A DNA stretch of 46,904 bases from Maridesulfovibrio zosterae DSM 11974 (lineage in GTDB: Bacteria; Desulfobacterota; Desulfovibrionia; Desulfovibrionales; Desulfovibrionaceae), in the NCBI RefSeq assembly GCF_000425265.1, contig NZ_AUDC01000015.1, positions 164,228 through 211,131 on the forward strand. The letters run 5' to 3'. Below the pieces are notes generated by a model that had not been told where the DNA came from, did no database searches, and saw only the letters and a list, made by a program, of their open reading frames with translations. Below, piece by piece: positions 1 through 8,983 of this stretch (positions are counted from its first letter, which is position 1; each line of letters starts with the position of its first letter). Made by a program: the position numbers and the translations under genes.

Positions 1-90
1 TCATGCTCGTGACTGTGGTCATGCTCGTGACTGTGGTCATGCTCGTGACTGTGGTCATGCTCGTGACTGTGGTCATGCTCGTGACTGTGG
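1..90. repeat. Five perfect tandem copies of an 18-bp repeat encoding a His-rich loop
   Basis: The unit TCATGCTCGTGACTGTGG occurs exactly five times in a row (1-18, 19-36, 37-54, 55-72, 73-90). Degenerate copies continue to about 119. On the minus strand each unit codes for six residues (H-S-H-E-H-D), so copy-number change keeps the frame of the metal permease. The array reaches the window edge, so the real copy number may be higher. Confidence 0.95.
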
Positions 91-434
91 TCATGGTTAT
101 GATCATGGTCGTGATTATGCAAAAGCTCAGGCTTAACAATCAGAATTCCACCTAAAACTACAAGTATACCGATAGTTATAATATCTACGACATACCCCAG
201 AGATTGCGGGATACTTAAAGAAATGGATCCAAGAGTAAATCCTATAATGAGGCAGGCTGATGATGTCCCTAGAATAAAAGCCGAAGTGAGATTGAAAACC
301 CGCTTTCCACTCTTTTCACCATAAACAAAAGGGGCCAGAATAAGCCATGAATGTCCACAGGGATTAACCCCGTGTATCAAGCCCAGAAAAAAACTGGACT
401 GCATAGCTACTAAAAATATTGTTTCGAATTCCAT
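1..434 (-). CDS. Nickel/cobalt-type metal permease, N-terminal part (cut by window edge)
   Basis: Reading leftwards from the ATG at 434, the protein starts MEFETIFLVAMQSSFFLG and continues into LIHGVNPCGHSWLILAPF, a membrane segment with an H-G-x-x-P-x-G-H motif. That motif resembles the first helix of the NicO/RcnA group of Ni2+/Co2+ permeases. Two further hydrophobic segments follow, then a loop made almost only of His, Asp, Asn, Ser and Glu, coded by tandem 18-bp repeats up to the window edge. A His-rich cytoplasmic or periplasmic loop at this place is typical of RcnA-like exporters and is thought to bind metal. The C-terminal half is outside the window, so export cannot be told from import. 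The start is preceded by GGAGACAGT, a fair ribosome site. Two palindromes and a terminator lie upstream. The family call is fairly safe; the substrate is inference. Confidence 0.75.
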   Translation of the reverse strand, partial: MEFETIFLVAMQSSFFLGLIHGVNPCGHSWLILAPFVYGEKSGKRVFNLTSAFILGTSSACLIIGFTLGSISLSIPQSLGYVVDIITIGILVVLGGILIVKPELLHNHDHDHNHDHSHEHDHSHEHDHSHEHDHSHEHDHSHEH

Positions 435-447
435 ACTGTCTCCGTTT

Positions 448-464
448 AGTTTGAATATCAAATT
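448..464. promoter_or_regulatory. Palindromic operator candidate, proximal copy
   Basis: AGTTTGAATATCAAATT is an inverted repeat (TTTGA-N3-TCAAA core with weaker outer bases). It lies 14 bp upstream of the metal permease ATG and matches the second, perfect palindrome at 495-511. The pair suggests binding by a dimeric metal- or stress-responsive repressor. No regulator gene lies beside it in the window, so the protein is unknown. Confidence 0.5.
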
Positions 465-494
465 AAATGATGTCCAAACTTCTTGCCAAACTTT

Positions 495-511
495 AGTTTG
501 AACGTCAAACT
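495..511. promoter_or_regulatory. Palindromic operator candidate, distal copy
   Basis: AGTTTGAACGTCAAACT is a perfect 7-3-7 inverted repeat. It shares the AGTTTGA...TCAAA core with 448-464, and the two centres are 47 bp apart. It lies between the terminator at 525-550 and the metal permease start, where that gene's promoter should be. Confidence 0.55.
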
Positions 512-516
512 ATTTT

Positions 517-550
517 AAAAAAATAAAGCCGGAAAAAATATTCCGGCTTT
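517..550 (-). terminator. Rho-independent terminator
   Basis: A 10-bp perfect stem (AAAGCCGGAA at 525-534 with TTCCGGCTTT at 541-550) is followed on the minus strand by a T-rich tract. It would stop leftward transcription from the desuccinylase-like gene (ends 748) before the metal permease promoter. The interval 551-747 holds no other gene that I can support. Confidence 0.8.
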
Positions 551-747
551 ATATAAATAATTTATACTTAAAAATTTATAATATTTTAATCTGTAATACG
601 AAGTAGATGTCATCAATTAACACCCATAAAACAAGTTTAAAACTGACCGACATAATGCAGTTGAATACGTCTACAGCGTATTAAAGATCCTATACAATCC
701 TGACAGGTAACTTAAAATCATGACTTATCTTTAACCTACTATCTTTT

Positions 748-1884
748 TTACAAATACCCTTCTTCATACTGCTGTAACTTTGATTCAATCTCAAATTCAC
801 GTTGAAATGAATCAAGAGCATTTTCTGCAATATCCATATCACTGATACTGGCAACATGACTGACTGCATCTCCTTTATGAACAAGTGGACTTTGCAATTG
901 CCCGATAACTATACCGCTGGCAGGAGATAGGATTTGATGTTCATGCTCTCCCAGAGGATCAGTAACTATTCCAATCACCTGTTTTTTATTTATAATATCA
1001 CCTAGATTTACACGTGGTAAAAAAACTCCGCTAGATGATGCTCTTGCCCATGTTGAACTTTTAGCTAGAACTGAAGGAATACGTTTTGAATGAGTCTTTG
1101 CTTTCGGAAGCATCCCCAAGTAGCGCATTACCGAAATAACACCCTGTACTCCAACACGAATAGGAATCTGGTCAAAACGCATAGATTGACCACCTTCAAA
1201 CAAAAGCATGGGAATATTTTTGTCATATGCAGCACTACGCAATGATCCATCACGAAGTTCTGCATCAAGCACGACCGGAGCACCGAAAGCCATTGCCATT
1301 TCTTTAACCTTCGGATCGCTTACGACAGCCCTGATTTGCGGCAGATTACTGCGCATATTGGCACCTGTATGAAAATCAATGCCATGCGTTGATCGCAAAA
1401 CAACTTCTTCCATAAAAATAGAAGCAAGCTGTCCGGTCAAAGACCCAGTTGGAGATCCTGGGAAAAACCGATTAAGATCACGACGATCAGGTAAATAACG
1501 AGATCTATTAACAAAACCGAAAGAGTTAACTACCGGAACGGCAATAAGTGTCCCCCGTAAGGAGTTCAATAGTTTAAGCTTAAGCAGGCGGCGGATTATT
1601 TCAACACCATTTATCTCATCACCATGCACTGCGCCGGAAACAAACAATACCGGACCGTCAGATTTTCCATGCACGACATGAATGTTCATGAATAATTCAT
1701 TGCGGTTATAAAGTTTAGCCGCAGCTATATCAATAGTCCCACGTGTCCCCGGATCAATAGATTCTCCGGCAATACTGAATGCTTTACGTCCTCTTCTCAC
1801 TTTATCACGCGCCTCAAATTTAGTTGTCAAAATGTCTTTTTCATTTCTATTTGCTGCAATGAAGTTATCTACGACCTTCTTCAA
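748..1884 (-). CDS. Succinylglutamate desuccinylase/aspartoacylase family protein
   Basis: This is a zinc-dependent deacylase of the AstE/AspA (M14-like) family, usual length 330-380 aa; here it has 378. Key elements are GAVHGDEINGVE (first zinc His and Glu, about residues 84-95), NRSRYLPDRRDLNRFFPG (substrate-binding Arg region) and GIDFHTG (third zinc His). A C-terminal beta-rich domain (about residues 285-350) with SPASGIVIG resembles the lipoyl-like domain of this family. It would hydrolyse an N-acyl or amide bond; the substrate cannot be read from the sequence. The first possible start is TTG at 1884 with no clear ribosome site, and the next in-frame starts (for example GTG near residue 29) are not excluded. 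It appears monocistronic, with a terminator at 517-550. Confidence 0.85.
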   Translation of the reverse strand: MKKVVDNFIAANRNEKDILTTKFEARDKVRRGRKAFSIAGESIDPGTRGTIDIAAAKLYNRNELFMNIHVVHGKSDGPVLFVSGAVHGDEINGVEIIRRLLKLKLLNSLRGTLIAVPVVNSFGFVNRSRYLPDRRDLNRFFPGSPTGSLTGQLASIFMEEVVLRSTHGIDFHTGANMRSNLPQIRAVVSDPKVKEMAMAFGAPVVLDAELRDGSLRSAAYDKNIPMLLFEGGQSMRFDQIPIRVGVQGVISVMRYLGMLPKAKTHSKRIPSVLAKSSTWARASSSGVFLPRVNLGDIINKKQVIGIVTDPLGEHEHQILSPASGIVIGQLQSPLVHKGDAVSHVASISDMDIAENALDSFQREFEIESKLQQYEEGYL

Positions 1885-2021
1885 AATTTAATTGTCTGGT
1901 TTTTCTAATAAATCTGTTTATAGATCTTTGCTTAAAAATCTTCCACACAAATAAATGCAATTGAGATGTTAACTCCAGTCGGCACACTAACTATTGGGCA
2001 CAGATAATACTTTCTGAAAAA

Positions 2022-3290
2022 TTACTTTAATGAGTGCATGTACAATATAGCAGAGTAAGAATCCGCCCCCTCTTCAAGAACCAGCTTCCAGCCTATACTT
2101 TCAATCAACTCCTGAATAAGCATCAGCCCTAGCCCGAAACTGTCACTAGAATCTTCACCGGCATTAGAAGCAATAGCATTTTTAACAATCAGCACTCCAT
2201 CTAAAAGACTGATTTCAACGTCCCCCTCATAAGAGTGCTGGAAGGCATTACGGATAATGTTACTCCAGATTATCCTTCCCAGTATTTCTGGAACAAGCAT
2301 GCTTTGGGCATGTATATCTTTCCTGACATGAACATCTTTATCAGCTAATAGATATGAATTTTCTTCAATAATACCAAGTAAATCTTTATCTACACATACT
2401 TCATGTCTGGGAACTGAACTCACATCCTTTTTCTCCACCCACAGCAGAGTAGCTATAAGTTCCTTCATATTCTTTACAGCTTTCCGCATGCTGCGGAAGG
2501 GTCTCTCAAACTTCTCGTCGCTTCCTACCCCCAGACGATTCAACCAGTCCAAATTGGTTTGCAGCACGGCAACAGGAGTGCGCAATTCATGACTGGCATT
2601 ACGCAGAAACCGTTTCTCCCTTTGAATACTAGCCATTTGACGGCGCATATTATCCTGATACAGAGCGGCAAGTTGATTAAGCTCTTTATACTCAAAGTTT
2701 TGTGCAGAATCCTCCACATTGTCTTTATTGAGTTTAAAAGCCCAATCCACCAGATGGGAGACAAGTCTTGCAATACGGCGCATCATCAGCATGGCAACGA
2801 GGATTATTACCAAAAGTGATATCAGGCCTGTAGCTATGGAGTAATATAAAATCCCGTGAGCAGTTGAATGTATAATTTCAGACCTATCCGCATCACCCAG
2901 ACTATATACAAAGTACAGGACCACATCATCCTGACGTTTCCATGAATAAACAAAATGAAATGTATCCTCATCATCTATATTAGGTTTAACTACGATAAAT
3001 TTTCCTATTGGAAAATCAGAAGGGCTAAAAACGTCCTTAATGTCGGGAGATAAGTCATTATACTTTTCAAAAGTTCTAAAATTAGCTGCTTCGGGAAGTC
3101 TTGCCGCATGGTCTTTATCGTACGCTGCAGAATAAGAACTTGCCTCCAATTCCAGGCGATGCTGTACAGCAAGCCCCAAACCTTTTTCAAAAAAGATATT
3201 CACTAGTACAGAGTAAGAAACCACCATTACCGAACATGCAATAAGAACAAAAACAACAACAAGTTTTTTTATGCTCTGACTATTCTGCAC
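2022..3290 (-). CDS. Two-component sensor histidine kinase
   Basis: The 422-aa protein has an N-terminal membrane helix (about 9-31), an extracytoplasmic sensor region (about 35-145) and a second helix (about 150-170). Then come the dimerisation/phosphoacceptor domain and an ATP-binding domain. The H-box is NASHELRTPVAVL with His234, the N-box NIIRNAFQHS, and the G-box DSFGLGLMLIQEL near the end. The start is GTG at 3290, with AGGAGG 6 nt before it. It overlaps the response regulator by 11 nt, so the two are translationally coupled partners. The architecture is that of PhoQ/PmrB/QseC-type kinases sensing an envelope signal. The periplasmic domain is not a family I recognise, so the ligand is unknown. 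Nearby RND pump and DUF4405 genes are possible targets by position only. Confidence 0.9.
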   Translation of the reverse strand: MQNSQSIKKLVVVFVLIACSVMVVSYSVLVNIFFEKGLGLAVQHRLELEASSYSAAYDKDHAARLPEAANFRTFEKYNDLSPDIKDVFSPSDFPIGKFIVVKPNIDDEDTFHFVYSWKRQDDVVLYFVYSLGDADRSEIIHSTAHGILYYSIATGLISLLVIILVAMLMMRRIARLVSHLVDWAFKLNKDNVEDSAQNFEYKELNQLAALYQDNMRRQMASIQREKRFLRNASHELRTPVAVLQTNLDWLNRLGVGSDEKFERPFRSMRKAVKNMKELIATLLWVEKKDVSSVPRHEVCVDKDLLGIIEENSYLLADKDVHVRKDIHAQSMLVPEILGRIIWSNIIRNAFQHSYEGDVEISLLDGVLIVKNAIASNAGEDSSDSFGLGLMLIQELIESIGWKLVLEEGADSYSAILYMHSLK

Positions 3291-3966
3291 ATTCGTCCTC
3301 CTGTCTTAGAACAACCCCTACTCCGGGAACAGTGTGGATGATTGGACAGAAATCAGGACCGTCAACTTTCTTGCGGAGTTTATTTAGATAAACCTTCAAA
3401 AGACTCTGAGACGGAATTGAATCACCCCAGACAGCCTGTTCCAGTTTGGCACGTGAGACAACTTTGGGACTGTTCATCACAAGTTCCTGAAGCAATTTCC
3501 ACTCAGTAGGAGTCAAATTGAGAGACTGCCCATTACGCCATACTTCATGAGTATCAAGATTCATTTCCAGACCGGCAGCAATAAATTTGCGTGACTGACG
3601 ACTATAGCGCCTGGATAAAGCTCTAATACGAAGCAGCAATTCTTCCATATCAAAAGGTTTCGTCAGATAGTCGTCCGTACCCGCATTAAACCCGGCAGTT
3701 TTATCATCAAGTGTATCCAATGCAGTAAGCATCAGAACAGGGGTATCCAAGCCCTCCTTCCTCAATTTATCGCACAAACCAATTCCGCTCAATCGAGGAA
3801 GCATTACATCAAACATCAGGACATCATAATCATTCTGGGTAGCTAATTCATACCCATGCATCCCATTGGAGGCGTGGTCACAACTAATACCTTCAAGCTC
3901 AAGAGAGCCTACAACAGCTGCGGCTAAATCATAATCGTCCTCTACAAGCAATACGGATATTCCCAC
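3280..3966 (-). CDS. OmpR/PhoB-family response regulator
   Basis: The 228-aa protein has a receiver domain (1-120) with the acidic pair E9-D10-D11, phosphoacceptor Asp53 in MFDVMLP, and the conserved Lys in LTKPF. The C-terminal winged-helix DNA-binding domain (about 130-222) contains LTPTEWKLLQELVMN and YLNKLRKKVDG. It is the cognate partner of the kinase encoded immediately downstream with an 11-nt overlap. The start is GTG at 3966, preceded by AAAGGAG at good spacing. It is probably a transcription activator or repressor phosphorylated by its partner. Target promoters are not evident. Confidence 0.93.
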   Translation of the reverse strand: MGISVLLVEDDYDLAAAVVGSLELEGISCDHASNGMHGYELATQNDYDVLMFDVMLPRLSGIGLCDKLRKEGLDTPVLMLTALDTLDDKTAGFNAGTDDYLTKPFDMEELLLRIRALSRRYSRQSRKFIAAGLEMNLDTHEVWRNGQSLNLTPTEWKLLQELVMNSPKVVSRAKLEQAVWGDSIPSQSLLKVYLNKLRKKVDGPDFCPIIHTVPGVGVVLRQEDECAE

Positions 3967-4076
3967 CGAATTCTCCTTTACAACTTTTCATCCTGCAATC
4001 AGGGAGACACATGAGTCGCGACTTAATCAACAACTCTATAAAATCAGCATTTACTTAAAAAATCGATAGCAAAAAC

Positions 4077-4421
4077 CTATTTATGCAATCCCTCACTATA
4101 AATGACTCCACCCTTATGAAACTGATGACTGCCATTCCTATTTTTACCCCCCAACACAGCACAGGTAAGAGTCAAAACAATTGTCAGGATCAAGGCAACG
4201 TGAGCTTCCCTTTTGCTGAAATATTTAAGCAGGCATCTCCAGTTAACCATAATATGGAATGAGCAAAAGATAATAAATGCAAGACCAAGCCACTGATGAA
4301 TACCTTTAATACCATCAAAGCGAACATGGAACAGCAAAAATAACCCAGACAAAGCAACCGGGATAAAAGTAAAAGCCACTGCCGGAGAAAGAAACGAACG
4401 GTCTGCAATTTTTTCAAACAT
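4077..4421 (-). CDS. Small membrane protein, DUF4405-like
   Basis: A 114-aa protein with three hydrophobic segments (about 15-33, 43-63, 80-98). HQWLGLAFIIFCSFHIMVNW places two histidines at helix positions, as in DUF4405 and cytochrome b561-like heme-binding helices. The upstream TTG at 4436 is possible, but ATG at 4421 is better because AGGA lies 7 nt before it. It sits between the two-component pair and the RND pump on the same strand. Its function is unknown; a role in membrane electron transfer or sensing is inference from the histidine pattern. Confidence 0.65.
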   Translation of the reverse strand: MFEKIADRSFLSPAVAFTFIPVALSGLFLLFHVRFDGIKGIHQWLGLAFIIFCSFHIMVNWRCLLKYFSKREAHVALILTIVLTLTCAVLGGKNRNGSHQFHKGGVIYSEGLHK

Positions 4422-4560
4422 ATTATATCCTGCCAAACTTAACTTTAAACATACACTTATAAGTTTATATTAACTTTTCCCACCATTTAAATATCAATAA
4501 TTAACAATAGCTGATGATGGGTTAATGCAAAGTCAACAAAAAGACATTTACCCTTCATCA

Positions 4561-4599
4561 CGAAAAAAGCCGGAGAAAAACACTTTGTTTTCCTCCGGC
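4561..4599 (-). terminator. Rho-independent terminator after RND pump operon
   Basis: On the minus strand GCCGGAG and CTCCGGC (4593-4599 and 4569-4575) form a 7-bp GC-rich stem. It is followed by TTTTTT, about 50 bp after the stop codon of the acrB-like gene. Confidence 0.85.
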
Positions 4600-4647
4600 A
4601 ATACCTATTTATTATTTTATAACTAATTATTTTTCTGAAATGCAGTA

Positions 4648-7600
4648 TTATGCATTTTTTCTTTTAAAAAACTCAACGACTGAAAGTACCCCGACAAAGA
4701 AAACAGGAGCGAAAATAACACCGAGTCCTGTTGCGCTGATCATACCCCCGATAACACCTACACCAAGAGCCTTCTGACTTGCTGCTCCTGCTCCTGTTGC
4801 AAGAGCAAGAGGAAGAACACCTAGAATAAAAGCCATAGAAGTCATAATGATCGGCCGGAAACGCAAACCGGCACTTTTAACGGCTGACTCCTTCAAACTG
4901 TAACCATCAGCATAATACTGTTTGGCCACTTCAACAATAAGAATAGCGTTTTTTGCAGCAAGGCCGATAATAGTGATCAGTCCAACTTTGAAGTAAACAT
5001 CATTGGACATATGTAAAATGGTTACAGCAGCAACCGCTCCTAAAGCTCCAATTGGGACAATGAGCATAACGGAAAACGGAATAGCCCAGTTTTCATACAG
5101 AGCAACCAGTAAAAGAAAAACGACAAGCAGCGCGAGAGCGAACAAGATAGGAGCCTGCCCTCCTGCATATTTTTCCTGATATGAAAGCTCTGTCCATTCA
5201 TATCCTATTCCGGGAGGAAGATCTTTCATAATCTTTTCAAGTTCGGCCATAACTTCTCCGGAACTATGTCCCGGAGCAGCATCCCCCATTATTTTGAAAG
5301 CATTGTAACCGTTATAGCGGACAATCTGTACAGGTCCGGTCTCCCACTTAGTGTGGATCAAAGACCTCATAGGAACCTGCCCTCCTCTTGAGTTAGGCAC
5401 ATACAGATTGTCCAGACTCTTAGGATTCTTACGACTTTGAGCATCAGCCTGAATAACGACTCTTTGCACCCTTCCGGCGTTAACAAAGTCTGCGACCATA
5501 TTTGAACCGTAAGCACTGGAGAGCACTGTCTTGATATCAGCAAAACTTACTCCAAGAGTTTCCGCTTTCTCACGATCTATAACCAGTCGAAACTGCGGAG
5601 CATCAGGCAGCCACTGAGGCATGGCGTAGGCAATGATAGGGGAAGCATTAGCTTTGCCCAAAACCATTCCCAAAGCTTGTGTGAGCACAGCTCGACCAAC
5701 GTTGGCTCGATCCTGAAGACGTAAGGCAAACCCGCCGGTATTACCCATCCCGTCAACAGGAGGGGGGTTAACAGTAAAAATAGAACCGTCAGTATTCTGG
5801 GAAAGGACTCTGTTGGCCATACCTACTTCATCTTGTGCGGACTGTCCCTTTCCACGTTTTGACCAGTCCTTTAAAACAGGAACTCCAAGAGCGGCATTTT
5901 CACCCAGACCGGAGAAACTGAATCCGATAACAGTAAAAGTCGATTCAACGGCAGGGCGTGATTTAAAATAACCTTCAACATCTTTTATAACATCAAGTGT
6001 TCTTGAATATGTTGCCCCAGGAGGAAGCTGAACACTGACAAAAAGGTTCCCCTGATCCTCTGTCGGAACAAATGACTCAGGGAGCTGCATATAAAAATAA
6101 CCAAGAACAACAAGCATAATACCATATACAAGCATACATCTTACTGTCCGTGTAACAAGTGCTCCAGTCAACTTTTGATAACGACTTCCAAGATTAGCAA
6201 AAAGCCTGTTAAACCATCCAAAAAAGCCACCTTTCTCTTCATGATGTCCTTTTGGAATAGGCTTAAGTATTGTCGTACAAAGAGCTGGAGTCAGTGTCAG
6301 AGCCAAAAATCCGGAAATCAAAATTGAAACAGCAACTGAAATTGCGAACTGGCGATAAATAACACCGACAGAACCGCTCATAAAACCAAGCGGAAGGAAT
6401 ACAGCAGAAAGAACCAGAGTAATACCGACGATTGCGCCTGAGATCTGCCCCATAGCTTTGATTGTTGCTTCACGTGGCGGCAACCCTTCAGTAGACATTA
6501 TGCGCTCTACGTTCTCAACAACAACAATCGCATCATCAACAAGAATACCGATGGCTAGAACCATTCCGAACATAGTCATCATGTTGATGGAGAAACCAAC
6601 TAAATTCATAACTGCAAATGAGCCAAGCACGCACACGGGGACAACAATGGTAGGAATAATTGTATAGCGAAAATTCTGCAAAAACAGAAACATTACCAGA
6701 AAAACAAGTGCGATAGCTTCCAGCAGGGTATGAAGAACTTTCTCAATAGCAACATCGACGAAAGTGGAAGTATCCAGTGGAATGGCTATTTCCATATCCG
6801 ACGGTAAAGTTTTGGCCAGCTCATCAAGACGAGCCCTAACGCGCTGGACTGTTCCAAGAGCATTTGCCCCGGGAGCGAGCTGAACTGCGGCAGCAGCAGC
6901 AGGAGTACCATTCAGACGGGAAACAACATTATAGGACTCAGGGCCTATTTCAATCTTAGCAACATCGGAAAGATGAACAGTTGAGCCGTCAAGTCCGGCA
7001 TGAAGCAAAATTTTTCCAAATTCTTCAGGAGTTTCAAGAAGACCCTGAACCATGAATGTCGCTTGAATCTCCTGATCTGAAGCCACAGGACGCGAACCGA
7101 AACTACCTGCTGGGACCTGAACATTCTGAGCCTTAATAGCCGAGGCTACATCAGAAAGATCAAGTCCGAAACTGAGAAGCTTCTGAGGGTCGACCCATAC
7201 ACGCATTGCACTTTCTGAAGCAAAGAACTGCAATGTACCCACGCCGTCAACACGGCGAATTTCATTATTCATATTACGGGCCATAATATCTGCCAGAAGC
7301 TGACGATCTTTACCTTCGTTATCTTTTTTATAACGCAAAGCATAAATCATCAGAAAGCCGGAGTTGGCCTGTTCAATTGTAACACCCTGATCTCTTACAG
7401 ACTGAGGTAGACGAGATTCAGCCTTTTGAACACGGTTCTGCACATCAACTTGAGCCATATCCGGGTCTGTTCCGGGCTTGAAGGTAACTGTGATCTTCGC
7501 AGAACCGGTAGAGCTACTGGTAGATTCATAATACAATAACCCTTTTGCTCCGTTAAGTTCCTCTTCAATGAGACTTACTACGGATTCGTTGATAGTCGTT

Positions 7601-7761
7601 GCTGAAGCTCCGGGGTATTGTGCGTCAATAGTAATCTGCGGAGGTGCAACCTGTGGTAACTTTTCCACGGCCATACCGGGAATAGACAAAACCCCGGCCA
7701 ATAAAATAAATATAGCGACAACCCAGGCAAAGTTGGGCCTATCAATAAAAAATCGTGACAT
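4648..7761 (-). CDS. RND multidrug efflux pump, inner-membrane transporter (AcrB/MexB-type)
   Basis: The 1037-aa length is typical of HAE1-family RND pumps. It begins MSRFFIDRPNFAWVVAIFI, the standard first membrane helix, followed by a porter domain, six helices, a second porter domain and six helices. Proton-relay residues are visible: the Asp pair in GILVDDAIVVVENVERI of TM4 and the Lys in GLAAKNAILIVEVAK of TM10. It would export amphiphilic compounds from the periplasm or inner membrane through a tripartite complex with the adaptor encoded 22 nt upstream. No outer-membrane channel gene lies in the window, so a distant TolC-like protein must be used. Substrates cannot be predicted. Confidence 0.95.
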   Translation of the reverse strand: MSRFFIDRPNFAWVVAIFILLAGVLSIPGMAVEKLPQVAPPQITIDAQYPGASATTINESVVSLIEEELNGAKGLLYYESTSSSTGSAKITVTFKPGTDPDMAQVDVQNRVQKAESRLPQSVRDQGVTIEQANSGFLMIYALRYKKDNEGKDRQLLADIMARNMNNEIRRVDGVGTLQFFASESAMRVWVDPQKLLSFGLDLSDVASAIKAQNVQVPAGSFGSRPVASDQEIQATFMVQGLLETPEEFGKILLHAGLDGSTVHLSDVAKIEIGPESYNVVSRLNGTPAAAAAVQLAPGANALGTVQRVRARLDELAKTLPSDMEIAIPLDTSTFVDVAIEKVLHTLLEAIALVFLVMFLFLQNFRYTIIPTIVVPVCVLGSFAVMNLVGFSINMMTMFGMVLAIGILVDDAIVVVENVERIMSTEGLPPREATIKAMGQISGAIVGITLVLSAVFLPLGFMSGSVGVIYRQFAISVAVSILISGFLALTLTPALCTTILKPIPKGHHEEKGGFFGWFNRLFANLGSRYQKLTGALVTRTVRCMLVYGIMLVVLGYFYMQLPESFVPTEDQGNLFVSVQLPPGATYSRTLDVIKDVEGYFKSRPAVESTFTVIGFSFSGLGENAALGVPVLKDWSKRGKGQSAQDEVGMANRVLSQNTDGSIFTVNPPPVDGMGNTGGFALRLQDRANVGRAVLTQALGMVLGKANASPIIAYAMPQWLPDAPQFRLVIDREKAETLGVSFADIKTVLSSAYGSNMVADFVNAGRVQRVVIQADAQSRKNPKSLDNLYVPNSRGGQVPMRSLIHTKWETGPVQIVRYNGYNAFKIMGDAAPGHSSGEVMAELEKIMKDLPPGIGYEWTELSYQEKYAGGQAPILFALALLVVFLLLVALYENWAIPFSVMLIVPIGALGAVAAVTILHMSNDVYFKVGLITIIGLAAKNAILIVEVAKQYYADGYSLKESAVKSAGLRFRPIIMTSMAFILGVLPLALATGAGAASQKALGVGVIGGMISATGLGVIFAPVFFVGVLSVVEFFKRKNA

Positions 7762-7783
7762 ATATTTTTATCTCTAATCTGAT

Positions 7784-8983
7784 TTATTGCTGTTTACTGT
7801 CAGTTTCTTTTAATGCGACGGTAGAATTTTCCACTTTCTTTATAGAGACGGTCATTCCCGGCTTAAGCTTACCGGTTCCGTTAATGACTACGCGCTCTCC
7901 AGCTTTAAGACCTTCAGTAATCTGCCAGAGACCACCCTCTTCCATAGATCCGGTTTTAATTGCGCGAGGCTGAACTTTATTTTGACTGTCGACAACGTAA
8001 ACCTGTGCTGTTCCGCCATGACCGACCATTACGGCTCTCTGTGGGACCAAAATAGCATCACGGCTGTTGCCTAGCTTGATCTTTATGCGCACGAACATAC
8101 CCGGAAGCAGCATCCCATCATCGTTAGGAAATTCACTTCTAAGAGAAACCTGTCCACTACTTTGATCGACTGTAACGTCAGAAAACAAAAGCTTTCCTTT
8201 TGCAACATAATCAACATTATCAACAGAAACAGTCACATCGGCAGCACTATCTTCGTGCACTGCCTTGTTCATTGCAGCCTTGAGTTTAAGGTATTCCGAA
8301 ACAGGTTCATTAATATCTGCATAGATTGGGTTAAGCTGCTGGATAGTTGCCAGATGAGTAGCCTCGCCCTCACCTACGAGCGCACCTTCTGTTATAAAAG
8401 CACGCCCGATCCTACCAGAAATAGGCGCTACAACGGTTGCGTAACTGAGATTTAAAGAAGATGAACGTACTGCCGCCTCTGCTGCATCCTTACTCGCCTT
8501 CGCAGCTCTGTATGTGTTTACAGCAGTGTCATACTCTGACTGACTGATCGATTTAGTCTTGATAAGTTTACTGTAACGTTTGGCAGTTGCTTCCAAGTCA
8601 ACCATGTTAGCTTCAGCTTTTGCAAGATCTGCTTTCGCCAAGGACAATGCTGCGTTAAACTGGGCAGGGTCTATGTGAAATAAAGGCTGTCCTTTTTTCA
8701 CGTGACTGCCTTCTTTGAAATCTCTGCTAAGAACAATTCCTGCGACTCTTGCACGAACTTGTGCAATTCTGCGAGCTGAAATACGTCCAGGGAGTTCGAT
8801 TTCTTTACGTAAAGAGGTTGTCTTAACCTCAGCAACATCAACTTGAACAGCTCTTTGCTGAGGTTTTTCCTTAGCCTGCGCCGTCTCGGCACTCTTACAA
8901 CCGGAACTAAAAAACACCATCACCATCATGCTCGCAGCGACTACAGTCGTAATATTTTTCAACTCTTTTATATAACTATTCAT
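7784..8983 (-). CDS. RND efflux periplasmic adaptor (AcrA/MexA-type lipoprotein)
   Basis: The 399-aa protein starts MNSYIKELKNITTVVAAS and has a lipobox VFFSSGC, so Cys is the likely lipidated N-terminus. It then has the membrane-fusion order of beta-barrel, lipoyl (GSHVKKGQPLFHIDP), alpha-hairpin (about 105-170), second lipoyl half (VVAPISGRIGRAFITEGALV) and beta-barrel. It links the inner-membrane pump to the outer-membrane channel. The ATG at 8983 is preferred over the TTG at 9013, because AGGAG lies 6 nt upstream of the ATG. It is the first gene of the two-gene operon. No TetR/MarR regulator is adjacent; the nearby two-component system could control it. Confidence 0.95.
   Translation of the reverse strand: MNSYIKELKNITTVVAASMMVMVFFSSGCKSAETAQAKEKPQQRAVQVDVAEVKTTSLRKEIELPGRISARRIAQVRARVAGIVLSRDFKEGSHVKKGQPLFHIDPAQFNAALSLAKADLAKAEANMVDLEATAKRYSKLIKTKSISQSEYDTAVNTYRAAKASKDAAEAAVRSSSLNLSYATVVAPISGRIGRAFITEGALVGEGEATHLATIQQLNPIYADINEPVSEYLKLKAAMNKAVHEDSAADVTVSVDNVDYVAKGKLLFSDVTVDQSSGQVSLRSEFPNDDGMLLPGMFVRIKIKLGNSRDAILVPQRAVMVGHGGTAQVYVVDSQNKVQPRAIKTGSMEEGGLWQITEGLKAGERVVINGTGKLKPGMTVSIKKVENSTVALKETDSKQQ

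Noticed and set aside
1-119. CRISPR array suggested by the tandem repeats
   Set aside because: The units are directly adjacent without spacers and code in frame for a His-rich loop of a permease.
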